This document shows, piece by piece, positions 1 to 11,900 of a stretch of DNA of 64,000 nucleotides. The stretch comes from Tanytarsus gracilentus (lineage: Eukaryota > Arthropoda > Insecta > Diptera > Chironomidae). How positions within the stretch are numbered: the stretch's first letter is position 1; every line of letters starts with the position of its first letter. The stretch spans positions 3,348,001 to 3,412,000 of the forward strand of contig JAXRKN010000039.1 of the NCBI GenBank assembly GCA_038502055.1, written 5' to 3'. The notes under the pieces are model-generated. The model was not told where the DNA came from, searched no databases, and saw only the letters and a list, made by a program, of their open reading frames with translations. The position numbers were made by a program, and so were the translations under genes.

Positions 1-79
1 TTTTAGTATTTGTGATTTTTTGGCTCGTAAGTTTTGATAACAAATTAAATTTTTAATTTTTATTACAATTTTTTTTCAG

Positions 80-268
80 CCTTTAAATGTCTGCAATATC
101 ATTAACGTTGTTGCGGATAAACCAGAAATTAATCCAACAGTTTTATTATTCTGCATTGCCCTATCACACGCCAATTCAGCATTTAATCCACTTCTTTATG
201 CATACAACCTTAAAGACTTTCGGAAATCATTTTATAAAATTTTCTGCTGTCGTAGAAGTTTAACTTAA
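80..268 (+). CDS. Class A GPCR, last coding exon (adenosine-receptor-like)
   Basis: The window opens inside a gene whose final exon starts after the acceptor ttttttcag (ends 79) and encodes 62 residues before TAA at 266-268. The peptide holds the end of extracellular loop 3, transmembrane helix 7 with the hallmark NPLLY (NPxxY) motif, and a helix-8 stretch (LKDFRKSFYKIF) followed by Cys-Cys, a likely palmitoylation site. SHANSAFNPLLYAY before a KDFR segment resembles adenosine and related amine-type receptors, but one helix is too little to fix the ligand. A polyadenylation signal AATAAA lies at 284-289. The gene ends only 56 bp from the stop of the convergent RRP9 gene. The rest of the receptor lies upstream of the window. 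Confidence 0.75.
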   Translation, partial: PLNVCNIINVVADKPEINPTVLLFCIALSHANSAFNPLLYAYNLKDFRKSFYKIFCCRRSLT

Positions 269-324
269 ATATTAATTAGTTTTAATAAAAATCATCTAAT
301 TATTCAAAATATTAATTCTCACTT

Positions 325-1741
325 TTATTCCTTTTTCTTTAAAGGAAAAATCATTATAACATTTTTAGCTTCTTTGATTCTCCACCATCGACCCAATCGA
401 TGTTCTTGCCCGATTCCGGCTATCAGAAAACTTCCATCGCTTGAAAATTGAAGTGAATTTACAAATCCTTCGACTGGTATCTCAAATTTAAGCTTAATGT
501 CTCGATAACTTTTCTCTAAATTCCAAACTCGAATAAAACCATCACAAGATCCGGAAGCGATTAGATCCGTGTTGACTAAACATGCAATTGCGCTAATCCA
601 ATTTGGGACACCAGTTGCCGAGACACCGTGTGCTAGCTTATGAGTACCGATGGCTTTCTTTTTCGAGGCACTCCATGTGCAAAGTGATCCGTCGTCACCG
701 CATGAAAGAAAAGTTTCTTCGTTGATGAATCGCACGCAATCGATGCTGCCTTGACGACCGTTAAAGACGAGTTGCGATTCTTCGACAATTTTCCATATTC
801 GAAGAGTACCATCGACACCGCCTGATGTTAGTGCACGCTCTTTGTAAAATGCATCGATGGAAGTTATGGGATTTTGGTGTCCAAAACTGAAAAATTATGA
901 AACTTAGTACCAGAAAGCTATAAGAAAGAATGTGAGCTTACAGTGTCTCGACATAAACCATCTCGTCCAATGTCCAAACTTTAACCGATCTATCTTCACT
1001 ACACGAGAACATTTGATGTGAATCTCTTCTAAAGGCAATTCCAGTCACAACCGCTCGATGTCCTTCAAACGTGTGAATTTTTTTGAGCGTTTCTGGATCA
1101 TAGATGAAAATTTTGTTACTTCTGTCGGCGACAGCGAGAAATTTACTGTCGGTTGTAATGGCCATACACATAATGTGAGACTTTAGAGCAATGCAGCCAA
1201 TTTGTCTTTTCTGCTGAACATCCCACTTAAGAATGTTGCCGGACTTACTTCCCGTGAAGAGAAATTTATCGTTTGGAAGTAGACAGAGACAAGTCATGGG
1301 TTGGCCTTGTAACTTATGCTTTAGTGTCGTGACATTTTCACTATCATACCCAGTGACATTTTCAGCTAAGAACTTTTTAAGCTTTCCTATACTTTCGAGA
1401 TAGTCAAATTTAAGCTTTTTACTGACTTCTTCTTCCTCATCGTCGGACTTTCGGATCTCATCGAGATATTTTTTAGCTAGTCGTAATCTTTTGGCGTCCG
1501 GTGTCTCTGTATCTTCGTCATCTGATATTTCCGGATAGGACTTGTGATTTCCATTAATTACATCCTCTTCTTCGCTGTCCAATTCTTCATCGTCGTCCTT
1601 CTTCTTGGAACTAAAAGTTTTCTTTTGAATACTCGTAAACTAAGAAAGGAAATGAATTAACTTCATGCGTTTGTGATAGTCTAGATGTCTTACCTTTTTA
1701 TTCTTTCGGGAAGTATTTTTTTCCCTTACGAAAAATGACAT
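325..1741 (-). CDS. RRP9: U3 snoRNP protein RRP9 / U3-55K (WD40)
   Basis: Three exons on the minus strand, 1741-1694, 1639-942 and 886-325, give 435 aa; the introns are 54 and 55 bp. The family binds U3 snoRNA box B/C and works in the SSU processome in early 18S pre-rRNA cleavage in the nucleolus. The N-terminus is basic then strongly acidic (about residues 1-75: Lys-rich start, DDDEEL, DSEEEDV, SDDEEEEV), as usual for the family. WD40 repeats follow from about residue 100 to the end (GSKSGNILKWDV, SCSEDRSVKVW, SGGVDGTLRIW, SCGDDGSLCTW, SGSCDGFIRVW). The C-terminal GIGQEHRLGRWWRIKEAKN is a near-diagnostic RRP9 signature. Length is close to the animal orthologues (about 475 aa in human). The ATG at 1741 is chosen because it opens a basic NLS-like exon in frame. 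The gene is divergent from the forkhead gene. Confidence 0.93.
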
Positions 1742-2299
1742 TATTAAATGATTTAATTTTAAATTTACAAAACAACGTGGGATTTGTTGATATTTTATCC
1801 AGTGACGTTCTGAGTGAAGTTAAACCTCCGTAAAGCGAACAGCGGGAAGATTTGAATTTTGAATGACCGTTATTTTAATTACTCTTAAAAATGATCGTGG
1901 GCTAAAGATTTTTGCGATAAGGAATTAATTTTTATTTTAATAAAATTAAAATATAAAAAACTAAAATTATTTTATTTTAAAAAAAAATTAAAATTTATGA
2001 CATTAAAATTTTATAGTGTGCTATGTGATTTTTTGTTACCACCCCAAAGTTTCATTTCCAATACAAATTCATTCATGCTTTGCAAGCTTTTAAAGGTTCA
2101 ATTTTTTCGTTGTACCCTATATTCTAGTATTTTCCAAAAGTCAAGCTCTTTTCGTTCTTTCGCTCTCAGTTCTCAGTTTAACTTGAGCCGCGCATGAAAC
2201 AACATGTCTTAAAATCGAGCTCTAGGGGTCGTTAAAAAATATCATTTGAAGAGGCTAATTAATAATTTCTAGTCAATAAATTTTAAGTGCGACTCAAAC
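1742..2299. promoter_or_regulatory. Shared intergenic promoter region, RRP9 / forkhead gene
   Basis: This 558-bp gap lies between the two start codons of a head-to-head pair. Two overlapping insect initiator matches, TCAGTT, occur at 2166-2171 and 2173-2178 on the plus strand, about 125-135 bp before the forkhead ATG, and are plausible start sites for that gene. I saw no TATA box at the usual distance and no match to a downstream promoter element. A run of A/T at 1925-1995 is low complexity. An open frame at 1997-2197 has no recognisable content and overlaps the putative 5-prime leader. Confidence 0.4.
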
Positions 2300-5200
2300 A
2301 TGATAATTGGCGAGCAGAGAGTTGATACAAATTATTACGATAATTCGCATCAACAGCAAGCGCCACCCACAACGACGACGACGCAATATGAAGTGTTGAA
2401 AAGAAAATTGTCGAATGAAGGCGAGTGCAAAAGTTTAGAGAGTGAAAAAAATTGTAGTGCGAATAAAATGCAATTTATTGAAAATATTATGACGGAAAAT
2501 TATCACACATATCAAGGTGAAGAAATCCAGCAGGATGGCGATCAGAGTTATATAAATTTGACAGTGCTGACACCATCGATGTTGCACTATAGTGATAAGC
2601 ATACGATAACCATTCATCAACCGTTAGATCAGCAGCAAAATTTTATCATTCATAATCAACCGCAGCATCAGCATGTTGTCGTGCAGCAGCACGCTAAACA
2701 GCATGTCACATCGACCACTTCCACTAATATTGGTGGGAGAAATTATCATCATCAGTCACAGTCAGGTGTGCTTTGAAAATTTAATTGTGATAAGTGAAAT
2801 TTGACAAAAAAAAATAATTAAAGGTTCAAAAAATATATTTCGGGATATTTTAAATAAATCCAGGAATAACTTTTTTGGATTATATAAATTCTTCAAAATT
2901 TCAACTTTAAATACTGTTGTCATAAATTTAAACCCCCTTGAAATGTTTTTATCAAATAAATTAAATATTTACACTGCAAAAACCGTAAAACGATGTGTGA
3001 TAAACGATAAAATGCCATTTAGCATGTTTACACGAACAATTAATTCCGCATGTTTGATCGTACAGACCATCGTTGACCCTTTCTCACGTCAGTCGTCAGC
3101 CTATTCGATTTCACGCATCACTGCGCATTCACTCGATCCATAAATTCTTTCTCATATGCCTAATTTCACATGCATTTTTTTATAGATAATGTTGAGGATA
3201 ATGAAGACAAAAATTTATCCTGGCTGTTCAATTTCAAGCTCGATGAAATTGCCAATTTATCACCGGAAATTAAACGCAAGCGTACCAATAACAACAATTC
3301 TAGTCAGAATCATCAGAATAATAATAATAATCAACAAAGCCATACGGAGAATCATTACAACAATAATTCAGCATCGAATCAATTGCAGCCACCGAATTTC
3401 GAGGACACTCAACAGAGATCAAAGGATCCTTGCATTGAAGATGATCTGAATGTTGCTGAAAATATTGTCATAAGTAACACACCGACATCGACAACCACTC
3501 ACACGTGAGTTTGAAATACTTGAAAAATTTATTTTTTTTAAATTTTAAAATTTATTACGAAAATCTTAATTTACAAAAATATGATATTGCGCATCTGAAA
3601 TCAAATTTTACAACCAAAAAGCTCTTCAATAAAAAGGCGTCCATAAATTCTCGTTAATTTATTTTCCCTCCCTTTTTTCGACAGGCCAAAGAAGCCGCCA
3701 TTTACCTACACCGAATTAATTGAGTATGCGCTGGAGGACAAAGGTGAACTGACGGTGTCTGGCATCTATCAGTGGATCTCGTAAGTACTCATATGATTTT
3801 TGATTTTGCGGCATTTATTAAGCCTTAAAGGTGCCATAGCACCAACATGTTGATATTTGTTTTTATTTGGAAGAAAAATTGTTTCTAATTGCCGAAGGCT
3901 TTCAACAAAGCTGATTTCAATAAGTTTGTAAATTAGCGCTTAATTAATGCGGGAAGATCTTTCATAAAATATGCATAAATTAATTATTTAATTTTTCTTG
4001 AGAAACTGAAAAAGTTAAAGTTAAAAAATTATTAAAAGTAAAAATTTATTTTTATCGTGAATTAATCGCGAAATCAAAAGTTTAAATTTTCATCACGTCC
4101 GCAAAATTTCTACGCCGACATTTTCTATTTTTCTCTACCTTCATAGTGGACCTGCTCAAATACATGCCTTTCTACATGTTTCAGTGCTCTAGAAAAATCG
4201 ATAACGATGATGATTCTCGCTCAATGGTATCAACCAGTGCCATGGCACGAACGAAGCAAAAGCGAACATAGCAGAAAAGCTAAAAAGGACTCTCTCAGTT
4301 CCTCTTTCATTTCCATTTTCCGATTTCGATGAGAAGAAAAAAACTGTACATTAATGAAATTCCATTTGAATAAATTCTTTTTTTTTTTTCGATCAGGACA
4401 TTTCCTTTTTGGCTGTGTGCGCACGTTCGGCATGAATGATTTTCCCTTAAATGACCAATTTGGAAGTGAATTTATGATCACCGGTTGATAGATATTCCAC
4501 CTGTGATGGGGAAGAATGAGCTTAATTTATGCGCTTCGTATATGGCATTCGATCGATGATGAAATATTGCGAGTGTGAGAGACCTATAGCGAACATTTAT
4601 CGAGAGAACGTTTCTCATTTCCGGTCTTTATGAAAAAAAAAGTATAAAAAGGAACTATGAGAAGGGTGGACGAAAAAATTAAGACAATTTTGGAAATTTA
4701 TTTTCTGAATTTTTTTATGAAAAATTGCAATTTTTTAAACCTTGCAGTTTTGTTATAAATTCTTCTTTCGATAGCGGAAAAATACTAAAAAATCTTGTAA
4801 ATTTTCTATCAACATAAATTGAAAAGAAAATTTATTGGCGTTTGTCAGGTGCTGGTGATTTTGTGTTCTACGCATTTCACTAAATAATACATATTCAACC
4901 GCACACACATTCATGGCTTATGACAGCCAATAATGTCCCTCGGTTTCATTAAAATTTGATTTATTGCTCACAATATTTATTTAAATTTTCTCCTTCAATG
5001 CACATGACGGTTCATTGATCCATGTTAAAGGTGCTCGAATGCAATTTACAATTACGACTGCTGTTGAGCGAATGTTCATGTCCATTGATGGGTGAAATGA
5101 GAATTCAGGAAGAAGAAAATTTTAATTTTTATCGCGTGGCATTTTCGCATGTGAACATTTTTTTGTGCGATAATTTTTTTTGTATATTTGTAGTTTTGTG

Positions 5201-6625
5201 GGAATTTAAAATTGTGTGCTCACCATTTTTTTTTCTTTCGACGGAATTTTTTCCTGTTTCATCATTGGTCAGTTTATAAACGCGAATCGCGTGCTCTGAA
5301 AATTTGTCAAGGGGTGAACAGTTTAGTTTAAAAATAATTTTTTTTAGTAAAAAGCTGAAATTAACTTCGAGGAACGATTTTAAGTTATAAATTACATAAT
5401 TTTTAAAAATATTTTTTTGTTTCATATTTTGCACGCTTTGCATCAGAAACCCATTGATTGCGTGCTTTTTGTCACGCGAGAACTTACCAACAATGTTTCC
5501 ATTCTGATTGAGTCTGATTTAAATAAGAAATTTATTTACATTGTTAATAAAAATTGACACAATTAGAAATGAAATAAATTTGAAGAGAATTTTCGTGTCA
5601 AGTTCAGAAAACCCCAAAAAAAATCAAGTTTAAAAAAATTATTTTTAGGGATCGATTTCCATACTACAAGTCTAACGATGACCGCTGGAAGAACAGTGTC
5701 CGCCATAATTTATCGATAAATCCTCACTTTCGTAAAGGAAACAAAGCGAAAGCAGGCGCAGGTCACTTATGGAAAATTTCAAGTCGCGAATCTGAAGCCA
5801 ATTTCCTTGCATGGGAACATGTGAGTGCTTTAAATAACTCAAAAATTTAAACAAATTAACTAAAATAAAAAAGTATTCACAGAAAAAGCAGCGCCTTGAG
5901 CTTTTCTTCAAAATGGAAGCAGCCAACAATCTCAAGAATCAGAATGCAAATCGTTCAAAAGAACCAACAATTGAGATCAACTTCAATAAGCACGCGGAGA
6001 GCATGAATTCACCGACATACGATGCGGAACTTAACGCAGCAACAGCATCAATTATAAGTTTACCGATCGATAACACTTCACCAATGATAACAACGCATGG
6101 AGATGTAAGATTAAAATCCAGGAATTTAAAAATTTTAATTATTTTTTTATATTAAAGCCCGACTCACCAATAAGTGGTCAATTATACCTTCAAGAAGTGT
6201 TGCCAATAACAACTCATCATCAACAACAACAACAACAGCAACAACCTGATGAGTTGAGACGAACTGCCAATGAGATTTTGAATGGCGTTCGGCGTAATGT
6301 TGAAGTTCAAATCATGCATCCGAATGATCTTCAAACATTTTCGATTTTGAACGCCGGTGAGTTCATTCATGGTGTGTACAATTTTTAATTAAAGTCTCAT
6401 AAGTTTTTTAACTAAAATTCTGTGGATTTTTTAGAAGATTACCTGAATCCAATCTCGAAAGAGGAAATAATGCAAGAAAGCGGTCTCGGTCGACGACACG
6501 ATGAATTTTATTTGATCGACCCCGGCATCACAAGCGTCAATGGCACCGATGAATCAACCGAGGTTTTTGAAATCTTTCATGAGGACTTCAACCTCAGCTA
6601 TTTCGGCAACAACTGCATTGCATGA
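2300..6625 (+). CDS. Forkhead-domain transcription factor
   Basis: Seven exons, 2300-2765, 3186-3504, 3685-3780, 5649-5820, 5883-6104, 6158-6356 and 6435-6625, join in consistent phases to 554 aa. The forkhead DNA-binding domain spans about residues 263-350: it begins KKPPFTYTELIEYAL, has helix 3 WKNSVRHNLSINPHF (the recognition helix) and then a wing with GHLWKIS. Helix 2 reads LTVSGIYQWIS. The N-terminal 260 residues are rich in Gln, Asn, Thr and His, typical of activation or low-complexity regions; residues after the domain include another poly-Gln run (HHQQQQQQQQ) and an acidic tail. The product should be a nuclear transcription regulator. The subfamily is uncertain: the domain differs from the well-known FoxA, FoxN and FoxO types and looks closest to poorly named insect forkhead genes. 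A 1.87-kb intron (3781-5648) splits the DNA-binding domain; it has no supported gene. Confidence 0.88.
3781..5648 (+). other. Large intron inside the forkhead domain
   Basis: This 1,868-bp intron separates helix 2 (exon 3) from helix 3 and the wings (exon 4). It starts gtaagt and ends tttttag. Several short open frames occur on both strands (for example 4230-4481 minus and 5022-5279 plus) but none has a recognisable domain, splice support or non-AT-driven composition. Its size, unlike the roughly 60-bp introns around it, suggests it may hold regulatory DNA. I see no tandem repeat or inverted repeat in it. Confidence 0.6.
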
Positions 6626-6968
6626 CAAAGAAAATCCGAAGATGGAAAGCAAGTTTACTTAAAAATCAATTAAATTCTTTAATGATGGTGAGACTTTTTT
6701 GTACAAGGAGTGGAATTTTTGTTAAAATTATAAAATTAATTGATAATTCTAGGGTTTGAGTGATTGTGTGAAAAGAAGTCTTAAAATACGAATTGACAAA
6801 AAATTTAAAATACTTCATTGATATGACATAAAATATAGAAAATTTTATCTTAAATTAAAAATAAATCTTTGTAGTTGTGCAATTTTGTAATTTCAAACTC
6901 ACATTTAAAAAATAAAAATTTAAAAAATCAAGATTTTATTTTAAATTTTTGGGTACTTAAAGCCTCAA

Positions 6969-8396
6969 CTAGCTTCGTGTAAATTTTCTACTCAGCAAAT
7001 CAAAAATAAGCTTAAGTGCATACAGTCCTCCAATGACAAAATAAATGTAACCATACACCCTATATTGACCATCGACACTTAACTGAAATCCACTTGAGAC
7101 CACCGATAAAGTCAATAAAGTTTGCATGAGTAGAGCTATAAACGTATTAAATCCAAAAACTAGTCCGTAGCTGTCCTCGCTCAAATTTTCAGCTATTTTA
7201 GTAGCCGTTATCGTAATACTCAAAGAATAAATCATTCCAAAAAGAATAAACATCGAGTAGCATTGAATTAGTGTTAAACTGTCTGCTGCCAAAGTTATGA
7301 CGACACCTTGAAGGATGGACATAACGATTAGAACAATAAAAGTTGGCGTTTGACGTTGCAGAAATGAGATTTGAATTTTTCCAGCTAAAAGTGCAAACAT
7401 TGCACCCGAAAAAGTGAAAAGTGCATCAACAGTTGCATTCCAAAAGGCATTGTCCTCGATGTCGAGCCATAACACTTGAATGTAAGCAAAAATTTGAAAA
7501 AAGAGACAGAACGAGATTGAATAGAAGATGCTCCATAAAACGACGGTCTTGTTGGTGTATGCTGATATAAAATGCTTCCAAATTAGCTTAAAAGCTCCTT
7601 CATTTTCATCATCCTTATTCTCTCGATGAAAGTACACGCTTGTTTTGACGGAAGGGATACAAAAAATACTCCAAAGTGCAGCGACAACCTGACCTATGAT
7701 AAAGTTTTATAGATATCAATTGTTGAAGGCTAGACATTTAGACTCACATAAAAGTGTGATAAGATTTAATTGCCAATAAGTAACTAGCTTGAAATAAACC
7801 AACAGCTGAGAAGAAATAGCCGAGAAAAACCGACCAAAAAACGTGGCTGCTCGTGTGTGAGCGGTAACGGCTTGAAAATGTTCCTTATCTGTTTTTGCGT
7901 AGATATAACTGTAGTAAGCGACCTGTAATAAGAATCATTAAATATTTAGCAATCATAAAATCTATTTTTAACTCACATCAGTTGCACAAAAAAGTCCATA
8001 GAAAATTTCAATGATTTGAAGCGGCAGAACTCCACTGACAAAAAGCATAATTAGCCATACTAAAACACTTGATAGACCTGAAGTCACAATGAGTGGTTTA
8101 TATCTAAAAATATTTAATTTTTTCGATTTAATAATAATTTTATTTCCAGCGTCTTAATTCAATTTTTATTGCACTTTGTTCACAACTCACCTCAAATAAT
8201 CAGTAATTAAAAAGATGAAAACTAATTGAAGCGTATGAGAGTAAGTGCCGATGGGAAAAACTTCTTGATTTATTTCCTCGACTGTCACATTTTTATTACT
8301 TAAATAATAATCCGCTAAAAATGGTTCCAATGGTCGAAATTCTTTTAAAAATCCGAAAGTACTTAAAAGAAGTGAAAATTTCAAATATTTTTTCAT
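6969..8396 (-). CDS. SLC19-type folate/thiamine transporter
   Basis: Four exons, 8396-8191, 8103-7977, 7922-7748 and 7693-6969, give 410 aa. The start of the protein, FGFLKEFRPLEPFLADYYL, is the characteristic first helix of reduced folate / thiamine carriers (SLC19, major facilitator fold). About 12 hydrophobic segments follow, among them LIVTSGLSSVLVWLIMLFV in exon 2 and AAFTFFG-like helices in exon 3, with a charged central loop at HRENKDDENEGA. The family moves thiamine, folate or related cations or anions across the plasma membrane; which substrate this one carries cannot be read from the sequence. The last residues SRKFTRS are a short cytoplasmic tail. The gene converges on the forkhead gene, with 343 bp between the stop codons, and the region between is AT-rich 3-prime UTR. 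Confidence 0.88.
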
Positions 8397-8905
8397 TCTG
8401 CTTGAAGTTTAAAAAGTCCAATGTATTTTGACGGAGGATCGTGAACAACAAAAAATTAATCTACAAAAAAATATTTGAGAGAGCAATTGAAAAGATAAAA
8501 AAGTACTTCATTTGCTTTGCAATTAGTAAAATGAGTCAGAAGAATTCATTTCACTGAAAATAGTTGAATGAACGGATTTATTTATTTAAAACTTATCAGA
8601 GATAAAATATTTAAATGAAACGAAGAAAGTGTTTTTGCGAATATGAGAATAAAAATTATTGATAACAGAGATTATTGACTAGTTTAAATTTAAACTTTAA
8701 ATTTTAAAATAAGTCTTACAAAAAAATTTAGAAATGCTTTTATCTTTTTATTTCAGTTAAATAAATTTTGATATTTTTCAATTGAATAAAAATATATAAA
8801 ATAAAATTATGAATTGAATTTCTTTTTACCTATTTCAAATTATTATTCCTTAATTTGACAATTTTTTTAAATACTAAATCGAATATTTACAGCATTGATC
8901 AAATT
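8397..8905. other. Intergenic, no gene seen
   Basis: About 500 bp of AT-rich DNA lie between the SLC19 start and the ZMYND8-like stop. It must contain the SLC19 5-prime leader and promoter and the 3-prime UTR of the next gene. I saw no convincing TATA or initiator and no repeat. Confidence 0.5.
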
Positions 8906-11900
8906 TTAAATGTTATTAGGCTTCGAAACTACCGGAACAATTGTCGCTACGCTATTTTGAACCTGATTTTGTAAAGCAACATAATTTGCGATATTGCCCG
9001 ATTGCGCAGCTGTGAGAAAATTTTGCATTGACACTGATGGGTTGGTAGATGGTGATGAAATGATATTAATTGCCGGACTATTAGGTCTATTAGGAATTAC
9101 AATCAAGCTTGGTTGTGATGTTTGAACGATATGTTGAATTCTCTGTTGTTGTTTTTGCTTTTCCATAATCACCTTCTTTCCTTGAGCCGTTGGCACTAGT
9201 GCTGGCGGATTAGGACTGATTATCGCTGGTCTAATTTGCGATTGCTGAAGAAGATTATTATGATTAATTGACTGAGCGTAAAAACGATGCACGACTGTAT
9301 TGGCGGGCATGACTATTTGTGAGGGCTGAAGTTGTTGGGTTTGAGGGGTTGCGCGAATTTCATATTGAGCTGGTGTAGAAATGGGAGTGCTGATAGCTTG
9401 CACAGCATTTATCGAAGGCTGTTTAAATTGAATTCTTAGGATTTAGAAATATTCAGAGAAGGTTTAACTCACTTTTCGGACCATTGGAATGACCATGGTT
9501 GCATTCGAATATGAGGGCGTTGAGGTTGTTGGTACAACATTCGATACTGACGCATTTGGTGATGTAGTTTGAACAGCTGGTGCTGTTGTTCGCTTATTAG
9601 TTGGACTTTCGCGAGTTATTGGGTTTGTGGTAGTCGTGTTTGTGTTTGTCTAGATTTAACAAATTAAAATATGAACAAACTTAAGAAAAAATTCCTTACA
9701 TTTCTACAGCTGCCTTGGTGAGCTTGCCAATGCTCTCGCTGACATGCCGGTCCACAGTATGATGTATTCCAACAACAATAAAAGCGAGCTTCTTTCAGAC
9801 AAAAAGAACACCAAGTTGTCTTTTTATATTCCTTTTTGAGTGCATCAAGCGCCTGCTGCTTCTCAATCTCACACATTAGACGGATTTCAGCTTTTGCCTT
9901 ATCCAAATCTTTACTTGCATTCTCTTCAAATTTCTTGAGCTTTCCTTCTGCAAAAATTTATTCAAAAAATGTGTTTGAATTAATTTTAATTTAAACTAGA
10001 AAACTTACCATAAGCAACCCTTAACACTCTAATTTCATCCATATGCTCTTTCTTCATTCTCTCGAGAGTCAAGTTATGTTCGTTTTTTGTCTTTTGAGCA
10101 TGCAACTTAAGTCTCTCATTCTCCAATCGCAAAAGAGTCACTTCAGCCGATGGAATTCCAGATGAAACAGCTCCAATTGTATCGATGAGAAGTGATTTAA
10201 AGTAATCCGTCATGCGATGAGCATTTTCAGAGAAAAGTGCAGAAACCGCGCCAGTTTCAAGCTGATAATTGGTTCCGTCTTGAGTGAAAACTCCCGCGGG
10301 TTTTGGAATCAATCGAGGCAAATTAGCCGTTGGCTCAGTTTGTGTGGACACTATGCTATTTCGACGACTAGCAGGTGCTGATATATGTCCATTGATATTT
10401 CGCACATGCGGAGTGGATTTTTCAGAGTTCATTGAAAATACTTGAGGAATGCAAATCATCGGATTTTCTGCGCGAATTTGAGGATTCTCCGAGCGACTTT
10501 GCGAATTTTCACGACTTGTCGGACGCGATGAGATTGAATTCGGAAAGCTCTTTCGTGCACGTGAAGCCTGATTCTGAAGAGAATCATTACTGTTATCGCT
10601 TGTAATTAAAATTGTCTTTTTTTTCGAATTGTTATCTGCGACGAGGCCAGCAATGTCATTAATGGTCACTTGATTAGTCTCAACGATTTCCTCGATGTCC
10701 GATGTAGGTTCCGATTTGATTTCAATTGGTGGAAAATCGTGAATAGATTGTACTGATGGAGCATCGATACTTCGTTGTCTTGACGTGGTTCCACCTTTTG
10801 AGTTTGTCGATGAGTGAGATAAGCGACGTCGCAAGATGGAAACTTCAGGCCGTATAAGTTCTTCCGTTTCAATTGTTGGATGTGCTGAACTTCTTCGTAC
10901 TTTCTTGCTACCTGAATCGTTATCTTGTGAATGTGATCGATGCAAGCTTCGACTACGATTTTTTGTTCGTGATGGACCATTTTCTGTTGTATCTTCTCGC
11001 AATGTATGAATCTCATCGGTTCCGGCTGGAATTTTAGAGCTACTAACGGTAACTATAAGTGGTGTGTCTTCATCGTTTTGGAGAGTGCTTCGGCTTCGAT
11101 TTCGTTGTCTTTTAACAGATTTTGGAGCGGGTATTTCTTCAAGTAGCTGCTCCTCAGCGTCATCAGTTAAAGTTGTGGGAGGGCAAAATCGTTTAAGTTC
11201 TGGCTCAACTTCAACAGATTTGAATAATTTCTTTCGTTTGCCAGGTCCACGTGGCGTTTTCTTTGACTGCGATTTTATACTTTCCGATGTGCTGATGTTA
11301 CTTTCGGATGTCTCAGAGTGCAATCTTTCGTTCGTTCTCGATCGCTTAGCCGATTTCGATGACTTTTGACTGTCGATTGTGCTGCGTCTGACTACCTTGT
11401 GTACAACTTCCGTTTCAGTTGAATCAGCCTTACTCAAGACTCGATAGAGTGGATGTCGTTTGGTTTCAGGAACTTTTGATGCCTTTTCGGCACTTTTGAC
11501 GACATCAGATGTTCGAATAAATTTCAGAGTTAATTTTTCCTTTTGCGGAGCATCCGTGTCCTTCTCACCAGCCGCTTGAGAGCTATGAGTTTTCAATTTA
11601 GGTAGCTGCTTTTCCAGTTGCCCTTGAAAGTTCTTCGGATCTAAACTTTCTTTTGAGGATGCGTATCTAAGTAAAAAAAATTATAATCAGTTCAATTATT
11701 TTAAATTAATTACTCACTCAAAGCCATAGATTGCGGAAACGTTGGAGATGTAATCTTCCGTTTCTTTCAATGCATCGCCAATGCCTTTCTTATTATTTGT
11801 CGGCGTTCCTTTTCCTCCTTTGTTCGGATCTTTCTCGCAGTAAATTAAGCAGTGCTGAGTTGGGATGTATGCACGATCGTGAGCGCCAAAAAATCGAACA

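Noticed and set aside
4230..5443. Open frames in the forkhead intron
   Set aside because: No recognisable domains, both strands affected equally, and the intron ends are well supported by domain continuity.
11064..11369. Ser-rich plus-strand frame
   Set aside because: It is antisense shadow of the low-complexity region of the ZMYND8-like gene; the minus-strand frame is continuous and has flanking domains.
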